Notes: a model not told the origin generated them from the sequence alone. A DNA stretch of 64,000 nucleotides from Synchiropus splendidus (GCF_027744825.2 NC_071334.1:4885937-4949936), one strand, 5' to 3'; counted from the stretch's first letter, positions 22,271 through 35,322 are shown. Translations and numbers: made by a program.

Positions 22271-22979
22271 TAACTGTTGTAACTGTAAAATGTTTCAAAA
22301 TAAAAATAAAGTAAACGGCCTTGAAAAAAATCACACAAGTGCAGTACTTTAGTGTGTTTAGTTTGCGGCTGCCCACTGTTCAGAGCGATGCTGATGTGAG
22401 CACTTGTGACAGAAAGCACTTGCAAAATGTATCAAAGTAGATGAACTCAGCAGTCAGAATAAAAAGTGTTTGCATATCTGTGATCTGTGCTCCCTCTTAA
22501 AACAAGCCATTGTCTACATCCCCTCTCCCCTCTGTCTCCGCGATGACTACAGGAAACTTGGTAAATGTAGACAAAGGCCATATTGTGATGAGTTGACGCA
22601 TCACTTCTGAGTGAAGGACAAGACAGACAGGAACAATGGCACAATGGATCCCATTTGCAGAAAGCTTAAAAAGCAGAAGGAGGAAAGTTCTGGAGGGGGG
22701 GAAGGAACCTAAAAATGGGACGCCGCATATTGTCAGTTAATGCCATTCTTCTACTTTCCCCCTGAATGTGAGGGAAACACAGTTGAAGGAAGGGTACTGA
22801 CAGCCAATGTGGCGGAAGAGAGAGGTGACCTTGTTAGGTAATTAACATCTTCTTCTGAGTTTAATTAGACAAACTAAATCAATTCAACCTAAGTATGAAA
22901 AGAGGGCGCCAGCAAACACGGGGATGGGAGAGGAGGGCTCGCCTCTGTTTTCATGGTATGAAAGCATTAAAAATGCACC
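22271..22979. other. No gene seen
   Basis: Single-copy, purine-rich in part, without supportable features. Confidence 0.4.
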
Positions 22980-23530
22980 TGTTCGCAGGCAAATTGCCTC
23001 ACTCCTGCAGGTCCTGAGGGAACCACAAGCCCCATTCAAAATAGCATCAAGTTGTTAAGATAGCTATTTGTGGGCCGGGGTACATGCAAGAGGAAAAGAG
23101 CGGCGGGGGGAATCCAGATGATGTTGTTTCCACTCCCTCTTGTTCTGGATTCTAAACAATGTCTGCGAAACTTTCTTCGATGGAGCGCTGCCTGTCTCTG
23201 TTGGCTCTCCTCCGCCAGCCAAACCCCAGTCTTAACCCCCTTTGGTGAGCCGCAAACAGACTCAACCTCCCCGCAATCATTTCCTTGATGTTTTCTTTTT
23301 TTTCCTCCCGCTTTCCTCTCTTTCCTTGAATCCCTCACCCATTACTTTATTTGCATCTGGGCCAAAAATAAAATGCCAAGTTTCTCGTCAGGGTGCGCTG
23401 AATGACAGGCCACTGACGGGAGCCGGCATATGAATCATGGATTCATCAGATATTTAATTGAGATTGGGTGCAGAGGTCATGAAGTTAAAGTAGTGGGGAA
23501 GCGCCGACCTCATAATCATGATTGATAGCG
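22980..23530. promoter_or_regulatory. Candidate conserved non-coding block
   Basis: Repeat-free. Motifs include GGCAAATTGCCTCACTCC near 22989 and TCATGGATTCATCAGATATTTAATTGAG (23436-23463; a homeodomain-type TTTAATTG lies inside it). ACCTCATAATCATGATTGATAG follows at 23508-23529. The last looks like a paired homeodomain/PBX-type cluster. Identified by texture only. Confidence 0.3.
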
Positions 23531-23984
23531 CGACAGTCGACGCGGCTCTGTGTGGCTGTGTGTGTGCACCTAGTTACAATGACGACTGGAGTCTATTGCT
23601 TTCCCTCATCTTATATCTGTATTGATATGAGGTCATTTTTATTTTTTTAAACTACACTGAAACATTCACCTTCTGTCAAGCGCTGTTAACTTGCCAGGAC
23701 ACACTAGGTCAGAAGGCCTCGCAGATCAGGCAAGATCAATGAGGAGAAAGTACAACGAAATGGAAACTAAGAATCTGCAATAAAAATGTTAAAAAAAAAC
23801 ACATGCGCAAGTGAGTCTTGGCATGGTGTTGGAGGCAAAGTGACAGAACACACCAATAAGGCGTTTGATCTTCTCCTGGTGCAGGTATGATGTGTCAGTT
23901 ATAAATGACGGTTCCGTCAAAAAAAAAAGAAAAAAATCTCACAAACTTTTGATCTAAGAAGGTGCAGAACTTCGATCGCAGTAC

Positions 23985-24330
23985 CACCGCACCCTCACTC
24001 CCATGGCGTCATATATTGACGTTGGGAAATATGACTTTTGCAGCCTATCTTGACGACAAAGGCAGCCTTCAGCACCAAGTCTGGGGTTAGGTAAGACATG
24101 GGATGGCGCTCCATCCATCCATTCTACATGTAAGAATGTGTCAATTGCTATTTAAAGCCTGTCAAACGGTGAATTTTGGTCCAGTCACTAAGGACGAGAG
24201 GCACATAAGGGGTTATTAACAGGAACTGACAACCAATATAATTCAATGAAGAGAGTTTCCATACATCACCCTGTCCCTCGCTCTTCCCCTGCGATGCTTC
24301 CCACCCGGCATGTGCTGCTCCTCTGGCTTC
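23985..24330 (+). mobile_element. Family B copy
   Basis: CCCTCACTCCCATGGCGTCATATATTGACGTTGGGAAA opens it (from 23991, family start well preserved). Then come TTTTGCAGCCTATCTTGACGAC, GACATGGGATGGCGCTCCATC, TTGGTCCAGTCACTAAGGA, GGCACATAAGGGGTTATT and AATGAAGAGAG, ending near CGATGCTTCCCACCCGGCATG. The right inverted arm is absent. Confidence 0.75.
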
Positions 24331-24376
24331 GTGACGCGTCATCCACACCCCTGGAACGCTATGTGGAAGTCAAACT

Positions 24377-24391
24377 TTTTTTTTTTTTTTT
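24377..24391. repeat. T-run
   Basis: Run of about 15 T beside the preceding family B copy. It may be the remnant of an A-tailed insertion on the minus strand or a simple tract. Confidence 0.6.
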
Positions 24392-24399
24392 TCACCTGA

Positions 24400-25180
24400 C
24401 ACTCCCCTCGCGCACAGTGAACCCAGGCGCGACTCGTGAGCTAGATGGTATGCTAGATGGGAAGGGAAACGTTCTTTCTGACCATTGAAACTTTACCAAA
24501 ATATTTCCGATCATGGCAATGCAAAATTTGACAATTTCACGTTCATCGACATGTTGACACGGCTTGATTTAAATTTTCATTGGTCAGTGGAGGCAGTGCT
24601 TCTTTATTTATGTGATTCAAATGAACCCATTCGTGTCAGTGGGAGGAGTTTACTTATCAAGCGCAGATTGTTTCAACTGAGAACCACGTATTTTAGATGC
24701 CAAATCAGATGATATACATCAAACGAACCAAACAATGAAGAGTGATTTCTTCCTCTTTCTATATCCTGGATTCTTTTCTTCTTTGCTATGGGGCAAACAA
24801 ATCTATCCGCATCCTAAACAAACCTGGATGCATGTCTCCATTACTCCATAAGAGAAGCCTGTTATCAGGGAGCAGACGGCAGCTTGATTCCACGGGATAA
24901 CAAGAAGGGAACCTGTTTTTCACACCACTGAATACAGATAAGGACAAATACAGTAGCTAAGCAAACAAACAACAGATGCAGAGAGTGTATTGTTTATACG
25001 CAGTGAAAACAAGCAGTTGCTGAAGCTGGTGAGACCTGCTGGTGTTCCAAGCCCACTGCTTGTTCGCTTCTCAGCGTCACACCGCACGTCGCCGGTACCG
25101 AACACGCGCTCTCACAACTGGAAGCAGCCACAAGTGATGCTAGCCTCGCGGAAGCCTCACCTCCGGCCCCTTCCAGTCAT
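24400..25180. other. No gene seen
   Basis: No repeat or coding signal that I can support. The 154-codon frame from 24990 has no recognised domain. Confidence 0.4.
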
Positions 25181-25194
25181 GCTCTCTTTTCTAA

Positions 25195-25430
25195 TCCCCC
25201 CCCCCAAAAAAATGGACAGGCGCAAAGCCACGGCGGACGCCGATGGAATAAAGAGCGACATGGAGACAGAGCCAGAAGCCGGGTGGAACAAAACCACTCC
25301 ACCTTGCACAGAGACCAACCACGGCTGGCAGCGCTTCATCCTGCTGCAATTATATGGCCTAATTAGAGTTTCACAATTTCCTTGTTTGAAGTATAAAGAA
25401 GCTACAATGAAAGGCCATGTGGAAGACTCT
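25195..25430. promoter_or_regulatory. Weak candidate non-coding regulatory block
   Basis: A CpG-bearing, repeat-free stretch ends in CTGCAATTATATGGCCTAATTAGAG (25342-25366), which has two TAATTA-like homeodomain cores in inverted arrangement. Frames on both strands are open, but neither looks like a known protein. Confidence 0.22.
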
Positions 25431-27129
25431 AATGCTCACAGTCCTAGACCTTAATCCCACATACCATGTGCCCTCCGTGATAACACGAAAAAAAAAAGTC
25501 TACAATATGCCATGTTCATCTTCCTCCCTTTATCTACAGCCGACTTCTTGACTCTGACTTGACTCTGAAAAAGGAAAAAAAGACAAAAAACTGTGGGCAT
25601 TGACAAATGACACAGGCATCTCCATACGGTTTGTGTGAGCGATTACTATGTGAGAAACATATTCTCACATAGTCTCATGCACACACTCATGGAAAGATTC
25701 AGGCATCAAATGAAAGATACACACAGATCTACAGGTGTAAACAGGTGCCATATCCCTGGTCTCCACTTTCTCACAGGTGACGTGTCAAATAGCGACAATT
25801 CCGTCCAGCCATCGGTGTTGGCGCATATCGATGGATTGAATTGATGTATGCGAGCAGAAAGTGGGCATCGTGAGTGAAGCTAAAGGTGCTACTAAATGTA
25901 TACCAAGTGCCATTTAAGTTCAAGTAGCGACGAGTCCCAACCACGGCCCTTTCTTTTGGAAGGTCGTGTGGGCGGTTTGACTCCAGTGAAACACAAAAAT
26001 CTGCTTGAAAATACTCATTGTTTCATAACTTGGGAGTTGCTTTTTTTTTTTTTCAAACCTGCTGTTTTTCAACGCGCATCAGCTGAGCACAGTTACAACG
26101 TTTCATTTTTCGGACCGAGGTCGACTTTTCAAGCTTTCGCTCGCAACCAGAGCACATCACACCAATCGAAGATCTCGTAGTTGACACGTCACATACCAAA
26201 ACATTCAAACGTGGCGACTCGCTTGATTGTGTTTATATCGCAGGAGCCGCTTCTTTACAACGAAACGCATACAAACTAAAAAGACAACAATCATCAAAAC
26301 GTTTGGAGGAGATTCGCTCCGGAGATTGATGCGATGACTGTTTCTGTACAATCATTCTCATCGCCGGCGTTGTACAGAGGACCAGGTCTCAGCCAATCAT
26401 AGAGCTGTATTATTCACTGTGGCTTGCGTGTCGGGAATGTGAGCTATTTCATCGCATCTCCCCCGATGTGCAAAGACAAAAAAATCTTCACAATTTCGTG
26501 CCGTTTAATATGCAAGGACCTTTGGAATGTGTTGCCTTGGTGTCATGAGTCAGGTCTACAATGGCTTTGAAACAAGCGTTAGGTATTTCTGAACACTTTT
26601 GGCTTTACACATATGAGAACTCGGACCGGGCAAATGCTTTAGCAGGATGATCTTTACAAAGACATTTGAAGAGATCAAAGTGACTTGTCATTTCTTTGGG
26701 ATTTGGGATGATCACAAAATAATGTTGCCCCCGTTACATCACACTGCTAGCTAACATCACGCCGCGTGTCTTTATCCTGCCACAATAGAGAGCCGCGGAG
26801 CACCTGAGCGCTCTGGTCAATAAAGCCAGAGTGGACGCTGTGACAGCGAGCAGCATGGCTGCGGCTATAATGAACTCTTCAGGACGTAGATGCCTCGTGT
26901 GTGTGTGTGTGCGTGTCCGTGACATGGTTCGAGTGCGCCAACATAAGAGCATTCATCACTGCAGAGGCATAGAAACTTAGGGATTTGCAGTTGTGCTTCT
27001 CCAGTGCGCGCACGTGAGCGTGCGTGTGCGTGATTGAGCCCAGTAGCTCATCAGTGTCAGGGCTGAAAAGGTTGTGGGATGAATGAGAGCAGAGAATCAA
27101 AGGCAGATTACACGTCTGACCATGTATCA
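25431..27129. other. No gene seen
   Basis: Mixed single-copy sequence. A T12 run lies near 26041-26052 and short GT-rich runs near 26898-26912 and 27002-27030. Confidence 0.4.
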
Positions 27130-27590
27130 TCCTCGATATATTGAACGCAGCCTTTGTGGAGATGGGGGCCGCTTATAAAAAGTGGCATTGTGCAGCGACT
27201 GAAAGAGCGTGTGGGCTCAACTCCATGACTAATCTGTCCCCCCGCATTATTTTATTCAATCTTCCCCCGACTTTATGTCTTCGACATTTTTGCTACACTC
27301 AGTAACTTTGACTTGAATGGACAATTTTAAAGATTTTTAAAAGGCATTTGCTCCGGCCGTGTGCGGCGGGAACAAAAAAAAGAGACCCTCTTTGTTTCAC
27401 CGCATAATATATGATTAAAAATGGTCTGCCGACTAATTTTTGCAGGCAGAGTCGTCGTGAGCACATTCTTTTTACACTCAATATTGGAAAGTGTTGGATT
27501 TCTAAAGCGAAACATTTGATAATGCATAAAAGGATTCCCTTTTCTCTTTCTTGCTTTCATAACCCACTTCACCTCCCGAACTTCAGACAA
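27130..27590. promoter_or_regulatory. Candidate regulatory block with TATA-like element
   Basis: CCGCTTATAAAAAGTGGC (27169-27186) resembles a TATA element. It is followed by AT-rich, motif-dense sequence including CATTATTTTATTCAATC, CCGCATAATATATGATTAAAAATGG (27400-27424) and TTTGATAATGCATAAAAGG. I cannot place a transcript start or a downstream exon, so this is a low-confidence regulatory call. Confidence 0.25.
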
Positions 27591-28299
27591 AAAATAGATG
27601 AAAATACGCACTCTTGCTGGCACGTGGACCCCGCAGCGCACGCTGACTGATGTCTCTCGCCCTCGATCTTGCACAGCAAAGAGATGTCAAATACACGAGC
27701 AAAAGGAAAGCAGGAATTACAGAGGAAATGATTCAGTTCCATTCAAGAACTTTGACGAAACATTCGACCGACTGACTGGCATTCATTCATTCACAAGTCG
27801 TGATATCTCCTTTGATAGACATGGACCCTGACCTCGCTGGTCATTTATCTGCAACTCATGGATGTTGCAAGTTATTTCAATTCATATCTTGTCAACTGTG
27901 GATCATTTAGAATGAAGTCTGGCTACTAGTTTAGTTGCCTCAAACTGGTTTTGCTTTGAGGCTGCAGCAATGACACATAAGATGTGTTTTAAAAAAAAAG
28001 GATGACTGTTTCAAACAGTTTAGTTTTAACAGACTAGTTTTAAACATGACAGCCAAACAAAACAGTCAGTTGTTTTTTTCTTCCTTCCAGTTTTTTCAAG
28101 TTTTGTTTAATATCAACACAACATTCATGAAGTTAAATAATGTACAACCGAGCAAGTTTAGCTTATTTATTTAACAATGCACAAAATACATAAATATCTT
28201 GGTATCCTTGCATACATCATTTCATCTTTCTGCCATTGTAACTTAAGTATGCTGCCAAAATATTGAGCCTGGTCACATCAAACCCATGACATCACAGGC

Positions 28300-28680
28300 A
28301 TTTTATTGACCTTAAAGCGCTCAAAATGCTCTGTTTTCGGCCACGTATCCACAGCTCCGCCCACAGAGTCGATCTCCTGGAGGAGCGGAGACGAGAAGCA
28401 TCAGCTGAGACCGGCTGTGGTGTCGGAACTTGGGACACATTTTGAGCACTTTAATGTCAATAAAAGATGTGAGGAGTTGATGATTCCAGTTCAGAACATT
28501 GGCCAGTTTGTTTCATGAGTCAGTCTCCATGCTGGAGCCCGTTTTCCAAACTAGTTTAGAAGTGACCCTCATGCATTTTTAAGCCTTTCTACGGCGCAGA
28601 CAGCACCACTGCACCCGCGGCTTCTAAACCACTGCGGCTCATGGATGAGTCCAGAAATTACAGTATTTAGTTTCATCCTT
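28300..28680 (-). mobile_element. Family C inverted-repeat element (reverse copy)
   Basis: The stretch 28486-28605 is about 95 percent identical by eye to the reverse complement of about 54890-55015. Shared blocks are CCAGTTCAGAACATTGGCCAG and GAGTCAGTCTCCATGCTGGAGC, then CCAAACTAGTTTAGAAGTGA. The opposite side shares GACCTTAAAGCGCTCAAAATG. The right end, CCAGAAATTACAGTA, resembles the terminal inverted repeat of the 54.8-kb copy. No frame is conserved. Confidence 0.7.
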
Positions 28681-28689
28681 GTTGTTTCC

Positions 28690-30660
28690 ATGCTCTGTTT
28701 CTTCGTAGCTTCAGACCTCAAAATGCATTGTCTGACTCTGACGAACTGTGTGTAAAAATATGGAGACAGAGCAAATACAGCACTTACATTAAAGTACTTA
28801 AAAATCTAAGTTGATCAATTGACCAAATCTGCAGAGGACATTTTAACACGCTGCAAACATCTGTATCCATGCAGCATCTCCTGCTTGTGCCTTGTTATTT
28901 AGCAACAAATTAGCGCCTCCGTTTACCTCCTTTTCAGCTGATGCTGGCAGATGTTTCCGGGGAATGATTGAAAATACATCGAGTCTTTCCTCAGCAGGTG
29001 TTTTCCATACATTAGTCTCTTAATGCACTGTACTGGGCTCTCTTGCATGAATAATGAGGCAGATGATGAATCTGACTTGAGCTTTCTTTGAAATTCCTGG
29101 ACGCTTTGAAAGAAGACTAAATGCGACAGCAAGATCTCAGAGGACACCTGGCAAAAAAAAAAAAAAAGAGAATGTTTCAGCAAATCTTGCAGCTGCACAA
29201 CAGGGAGCTTCTGGCTGACCACAAACATTATTTTCATTTCAAAGATTTCTTCCATTTGCTATTGTTATTGCTATTTAACACAGAGAAACAAACAGTTTAT
29301 CTAGTGCCTGACTGCTCTCAACCTTTGTTCAGTGAATTCCTTTTATAAAATACATATTTTAGCCTCCAGACAGGTGCAATGCATTTTTGGTAATAATAAA
29401 TGAATTAATAAAATAAAATAAGTAATTAAAAAAAAGGTAACCCAAACATCTGTTCTCTACTGGTACCACACTTCTGCCTTCATTGTTGTAGTAGTAGTGA
29501 CTGTGGAGAGTGACAGGTGGTCTTGTGGGATCAAAGCATCCTGGGACTTGGATTTCTTTTGAATACAACAAAATGTAAATGCTATTATACGTAATTATGA
29601 ATGCATTACAGTAGTATAATATAGTATAATATTTATTAAGCAATATCTAAACTGTAGTCTCATGTACCCCAAAGGAGAGACCCCACTTAAGAACCACTGC
29701 TGAAGTCTGTCCATGGCAACAAACACTTTCTAAAACTAAAAATTCTATTCAGCATATTTGTGTGTTTTAAGTACATTTAACTTGAGCGAAGTTTGGAAGG
29801 CGATCACTATTGATATATCTGTGCCGAAAAGTGGATAAACAGAGTTTACAGAGACAAGGTGGAGTTAAAACTGTGAGTATGCATGACATAGAATGCACCG
29901 AAAAAAATCTATATTGTTTATAGGATCCATTTTGAGACGGTCTCAGTCTTCATTTCTGATCCACACTCACTTTGAATGATCAAAATGAAATGATCCTATA
30001 GAGGCCATTCACATGTTGTACCTGGTTCCCGGGTCAGGTGAGGTCAGGCAGCGCCTCACTCTCAGAGATACAGAGAGCAGGGTCGGCGAGGGGAGGACGT
30101 GCCAAGTCCCTGTAGCAGCGTATTCAGTAAGTGGCAAACTTACACCCACTTTACTCAGCGTCCCTCGTCGGTCGGAACTCTCCAAAACTGTTTTAAAGCC
30201 ACTATGAAAGCAGCAGCTTCAGAATGAGCGATTTTCATATTCACACTTGCACACCAAGCAGCAGTTAGATGATAAAGATGGTAAACTGTCACCTGCGAAA
30301 ATGTTCTTCAAAGCAATAAAACAATTACCTAACTAAAGCTTTGCCTTTTTTCTCAGTCTTTATAATGCTCTCCCTCTTTTTACTTTTTGCCTCCGTCAGC
30401 CTCATATACAATAAGAAAAAGCACGCACAGAAACACCAGGCGTTACCTTCAAAAAGCCCAAGGAAAGCAGTGGGCATGAATAAACAGTCGAAAAGCTCAT
30501 ATTTCTATTCCTGCTTACCCAACTGCTAACAAGACCCAGTTCACAGTCAATGAGCTACTTCGGCATTCATGAGGATCACTGACAGTCACTTTGCATTCAC
30601 CGCCAATCACAAATAGCAAGAAAAAAAAAGAGCACACACACTCATTCCGACGAACTCCCC
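28690..30660. other. No gene seen
   Basis: AT-rich single-copy sequence with an A14 run near 29153-29166 and short tandem TAGTATAATA units near 29612-29630. A frame of 110 codons (28923-29255, minus) is crossed by the A-run and has no domain. Confidence 0.4.
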
Positions 30661-30663
30661 CCA

Positions 30664-30716
<53 letters not shown>
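30664..30716. repeat. (CA)n microsatellite
   Basis: About 26 uninterrupted CA units. Confidence 0.97.
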
Positions 30717-30718
<2 letters not shown>

Positions 30719-31296
30719 AAGAAGTCTGATTACAAGAAGCACTGGATGGTGCTTCAGCATTCCCCAGTGTTTTACCAAAATAAAGCAAGCAGCCGTTGCT
30801 TTGAAGCACACGAGCGCGGGCACAAACAGGAAAACACGATTACCCTCCACCCGTTTAGAGGTCACCGGCATTATGGGATTAGGTAAAGTAAGCAATCATC
30901 ATTTAGATATTTGATGATGGAACTCTGCTGTTAAATTTATTATGGTGGGGCTCGGGGCAGGAGAGGGTGACAACCACACCTGGCGACATATGGAGTGCGC
31001 GACTGTGTGTGTGTGTGTGTGTGTCTTATTTACCCGCACGTGTCATCCTGGGCCACACCTGTCGTCCACAGCTCTGCCTCTCTGTGCATGACACTTCTCT
31101 CGCAGTGGGGCACATGCGTGTCTCCATGTCGCTGAGGAAAGGAGAAAATATGATCAGTTCATCAGGTCTGTACGTGTTCCACTGTTGCCTGGAGAACTGT
31201 TTCAAAGGCGCAGAGAAAAAGCTGTTTTCAATTCAGACTGAATTCATTGTCTTCAGTTTCAGGCTAAAATTGAAAATCAATCTAACAACTAGCTTG

Positions 31297-31860
31297 AAAG
31301 AAGTTGGACTTTTGCGTCCTATTCTGACGACTAATGCAGCCTTCAGCTTCACATGTTGACACGATAGGTTTTCAGTTAAAGCACTTGTTCCACCTTCCGT
31401 GGCAGCGCGACACGTATATATTAAAAAATAAATTAATAAAAGACAGAGGTTGGGGTTGGGTATGTTTTTTACAACAAGTCAATTGCTATTTCAAGCCTGT
31501 CAAAACAGCCGTTCCTTTTCGGTCACGGTGACTTGGAGCAGAGCCACATATGGGGTAGCAACTGACATTCAGTCCAATCCACTTGCACCTTCCTGAGCCA
31601 CACCCTCACTGGACCTCTGTACAATAAATAAAACGTTTTTTCTTCCCATGCCTCGTGCGACCCACGTGTGCGCTCCTCTTCGCGCCTCCATCCCACGTGC
31701 AACGCTTAATCCATGTCCCCGTCTGGGACGCTACACATGGAAGGAATCCATTGAAACACCTATGCGTATGCGCCAACATGCAACGCGGAAGGCTGCCTTT
31801 AGCCTCAGTATAGAACGCAAAGGTCCAGTATTACGCCATGGGAGTGAAGATTCAACCCGG
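31297..31860 (+). mobile_element. Family B element, full length with both arms
   Basis: The left arm is GTTGGACTTTTGCGTCCTATTCTGACGACTAATGCAGCC, then CACATGTTGACACG. The centre has GGTTGGGGTTGGGTATG, the AAGCCTGTCAAAACAGCC-type block and GGAGCAGAGCCACATATGGGG. The right arm is inverted: GGAATCCATTGAAACACCTATGCG, GCCAACATGCAACGCGGAAGGCTGCC, CAGTATAGAACGCAAAGGTCC and CGCCATGGGAGTGAAG. This is the best copy for defining the family architecture: two arms of roughly 100 bp flanking a 300-350 bp centre. Confidence 0.75.
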
Positions 31861-31912
31861 CACTACTTGTGCGCTAACCTCTCCTCCACCAGGAAACTGA
31901 GTCCGTGGCGAA

Positions 31913-32105
31913 AGTTTCCTAGTGTGTCCTGTACTGACGAAAACTGCAGCCTTCAGCGTCGCATGTTGACGCATTGGTAGCGTGACACAAGCCATGGGTT
32001 GGTGCTCCACTCATTTGACGTCTAACAAGGTGCCAATTGCGATTTAAATCCATCAAACAGCTGCATGTTTTAGTCGCACCTCGTGCCCCCCTCCCCCGTG
32101 ACAAC
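31913..32105 (+). mobile_element. Family B fragment
   Basis: GTGTGTCCTGTACTGACGAAAACTGCAGCC, GCATGTTGACGCATTGG, AAGCCATGGGTTGGTGCTCCACTC and a CATCAAACAGC segment. It lies 53 bp beyond the end of the full copy, so this is a local pile-up of the family. Confidence 0.7.
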
Positions 32106-33428
32106 AACAAACAATGAAACTTGAATGTTTGAATGATTTGTTTTAAATGTATCAAAGCAAATCAAAGCAAGCCACACGAGTCGATGTGCGACTCCCTTAG
32201 CGTGTAGGATGCAGTGAATTCAGAATATAAAGTATGAAGATTAGATTCTCGAGCTTCAATAGGAGAAACGATGGTAGAGTGGATGACGGCGTGAGGATGA
32301 AGAGGTGATGAGCTTGTCGTAACTGATTATGTCATTTAGTGCAAAATGGATTGTGCGTTCGTCCTTATCGAAGCTACACTATAATGGCTTTGATCCAAAA
32401 AAAAAAGGAATAATAATGCTCAGATGAAACCTGGACGTAGTTCCGACTGCATGTTGGCGATATTCATGCTAACTTGATTTTGTTCTATTAACACTTAAGA
32501 CAGTCCTGAAACTAAAGCAGCTGATCTTAATCACCTTTCACTTTCACTGTCCTCACTCTCGCTCTCACTGCTGTGATTCGTTCACATGTTGTCTGCAGAC
32601 ATGGCCCTTGAGATTTGGTGATGAAGGGAGGAGGGGAAAAAAAAGGAATTCACACATTGGAGCACCATGACATGAGAGGTTAAAATAGTCACTGCACAGT
32701 TTGCAGTTTGCTTCACAGGGCTCACTCATCATTAAACAGTTGTCTGTCAGTGGTGCTGCGAGGTAAGTGGCTCTTCAGGGTCGGGGGTGGCTGCAGGTGA
32801 AAAGCAGGCAAAGGTGTGTCATATTCTTAACACACACTTGTGTTTTAAAAGCATAAAAAGAAGTTTAAAAACATCTACATTCATCCTGCTTCTCCTCATC
32901 CCCATTGTAGCTCTCACTTCCAGTCACTATGTAATCAGCAAACATCATGGTCCTGTCTAACCCGAGGAAACAAGAGGGCTGATGTGGAGGTCTGATGCGG
33001 TCCTACTCTCACCGGTCGCTCTGCGCAGCCCACGCACACGTCAGAGAAGACTTGTCTCTAACCACAATCTTCAGTGGAAGAAACCTGCATCCAGACCTCA
33101 CCGCCAAAGTGGCTGTTGGATTCCTAGCACGGCACAAACCCTTTTACTTTACTCAGTCAGTCATGCATCCCCTCAAATTTACACGTCCCTCTTGCCGTGG
33201 CTCAATTTTGTCCAGCAAATACACTGGGTACCGTTTCTATGGCCTAAAATAGTTGTCTCAAACTGGAATGACTGGGGAGGAGGCACCAAAAGCAAAGTTT
33301 TGGAGAGGCTGGGCCTTGCAACAGCGACATAGTTGCAACAAAAATTATATTTCTGGGGTGTTTGCACCTTGAATTTCAAGTACAACATTCCAAGGCAAAG
33401 CCTAAATGTCATCCATTGGAATGTTTTC
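32106..33428. other. No gene seen
   Basis: Single-copy. A short run of CACTTTCACTGTCCTCACTC-type pyrimidine sequence lies near 32540, and the AG/GT signals I looked at near 32980-33340 do not bracket a credible frame. Confidence 0.4.
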
Positions 33429-33616
33429 TAGTGATGGGTATCATGAAACAGTATTGCAGGGTTGATGAAACAGTGTCTCAATTTTCAGAGGCCACTAGAT
33501 GCCGCTCTTGGTTTAGAAATGATGAGAGGTTTTCAAACATTTTACAGCAGACAGCGCCATCTGGTGGCCTCTGACAACCAGGACGCTGCTTCATGAAACC
33601 TCATGAACCCATCACG
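33429..33616 (+). mobile_element. Family A element
   Basis: TAGTGATGGGTATCATGAAAC start and CATGAACCCATCAC end. The reverse-strand motif at 33553-33567 matches the CTCF-like 15-mer exactly. The forward one near 33492 has one mismatch (ATGCCGCT instead of ATGGCGCT). Confidence 0.75.
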
Positions 33617-34379
33617 AGGGTTTTCTACACATCTCACTTTGGACACGTGTCGGGGGGTGATGTTTGACCCTTGTATTCATATATTTTGACCCTCAAAAGT
33701 CTTCTGGTTCCGTGACCATCAAAAGCATGACGTATGCGTAGACACAATCCTGGTCATGGACAGTCCTCCATCTGAAAACATCTCAGGCGCAGTCCAGCCC
33801 CATGTGTTCGCCACCCTGTTTGCAGCGACCCGCTCCGATTGTGGCTTGACACAGCCAAACGTTGAAGGTGGACCACCTGGTCTGGATGATTTATCTTGAC
33901 TTGGACGCTCATGGAAGTTTAGAGCGCATTTCTCAAGTGTGATATTGTTGCTGTAAGGGCTTCGAGTGTACTTCTCCCTGGGAAAGCAATAAAACATTCT
34001 CACCTACATGGACCGTGGCTCACACACATTGACTCACACACAATGTCGTAGTACCGCTATATCCGTCAGCAGCTTGCGATCCTCGGCGATGCCCAGGAGG
34101 AGGTGGAGAGAAAGCATGCTGGAAATACCCCGAGTTTAAAGTGCTAAAGCGAAGACTAAAACACAGATTTATTCAGCAGAAGCCAAAGACCAAGGGAGAG
34201 TTTTAACACATTTACACCAGAGAGCCCTCTGAGGAGAGACGCTCTGGTGGGTGGTTGTGTGAAGACTTATTTCAGCGCCTCAGTGTATGCGTGTGCGAGT
34301 GTGTGTATGCGTTTATGTGCGTACTCCCATCGGTGTGTTCATTTCTCTTATCCGTACACCCACCTTTTTCTTGGTTTCA

Positions 34380-34720
34380 AGACAATCTCCCAGGATGCCT
34401 ATTCTACATTAAACAGTGCTTTGAAGACAATTGAGCTGAGACCCAGGCTGATCAAGGCTCCCTTATCCCTCCCAGCACATCTATTATCAAAGCCTTCATA
34501 GCATTACCGTCATTATACACTATGTATTATTATTATTATTTTGAAAATGCAGCGCTGAGAGCAGGCGAGAGACAGGGGCCCCCGTAAACAAATCTATTAT
34601 TGGTGATGAATTGCATAATAACACAGGCATAATGCCGTTCTCTCGCAAAACTGGCGAAGGTGCTGAACTGTAAAAAGTACCCCGTCTGTAAAATTTGAAT
34701 AAACAATGGGCGAGGGAGTG
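34380..34720. promoter_or_regulatory. Candidate conserved non-coding block
   Basis: Contains AAGACAATTGAGCTGAGACC (34420-34439), CATTATACACTATGTATTATT, AACAAATCTATTATTGGTGATG (34587-34608) and AATTGCATAATAACACAGGC (34611-34630). A region with CCCGTCTGTAAAATTTGAATAAACAATGG follows. It is repeat-free apart from a short ATT run. Texture matches vertebrate enhancer-type non-coding elements. Confidence 0.32.
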
Positions 34721-34929
34721 GGAGAGACAGAGACCGAGTGGTCGTTAGATGTGGTGTTTTTTTTTTTTTTTTACTGGAGAGCTAAAGAGTGCAGCTCACT
34801 GAGTGGATACTCGGTGGGTTATCAACCATCTCACACAAGTCAGCGATTCCAAAGCCACTTGATTATTCAACTGAAATAACAAGATTTGTGTTGATCTCAG
34901 CTCTTTCTGATGCACCTGTCATTCACGTC

Positions 34930-35085
34930 AGTCAGTTTCCTTGGAGAGTGCTCTGAGACCTCTAGATGGCACTCTCTGCTCCCGATATCTTTGACGTCAA
35001 ACACCTGTTTCTAGTTTCTCGCATCATTTTTAAGACAACAGCGCCACCTTCTGAGCCCTGCGGCCTCACCAGGTTATCACAGCAG
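34930..35085. mobile_element. Degenerate family A relic
   Basis: GAGACCTCTAGATGGCACTCT (34958-34978) and ACAGCGCCACCTTCTGAGCC (35038-35057) sit at the spacing of the paired family A motifs. The ends have decayed beyond recognition. Confidence 0.4.
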
Positions 35086-35118
35086 AGCGAAAAATATTTA
35101 TCAATACAAGGTATGCAC

Positions 35119-35322
35119 TAGTGATGGGTAGATGAGGTATCATGAAACAGTATTGCAGGCTCCTAGTTTCAAAGGCCTCTTGATGGCGCTCTTGGTTTAG
35201 AAATGATGTGAGGTTTCATTCAATTAGTTGTTCAATTCCAAACATTTTACAGCAGACAGCACCATCTGGTGGCCTCTGAAAATCAGAACACTGTGTCATG
35301 ATACCTCATCGACCCATCACTA
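35119..35322 (+). mobile_element. Family A element, complete ends
   Basis: TAGTGATGGGTAGATGAGG at 35119 and CCTCATCGACCCATCACTA ending at 35322 form a 19-bp nearly perfect terminal inverted repeat. The two internal motifs are both mutated here (CTCTTGATGGCGCT and AGCACCATCTGGTGG). This copy best shows the inverted ends of the family. Confidence 0.85.

Noticed and set aside
24990..25454. 154-codon plus frame
   Set aside because: No recognised domain, no codon pattern, and competing frames on the other strand. Regulatory sequence is at least as likely.
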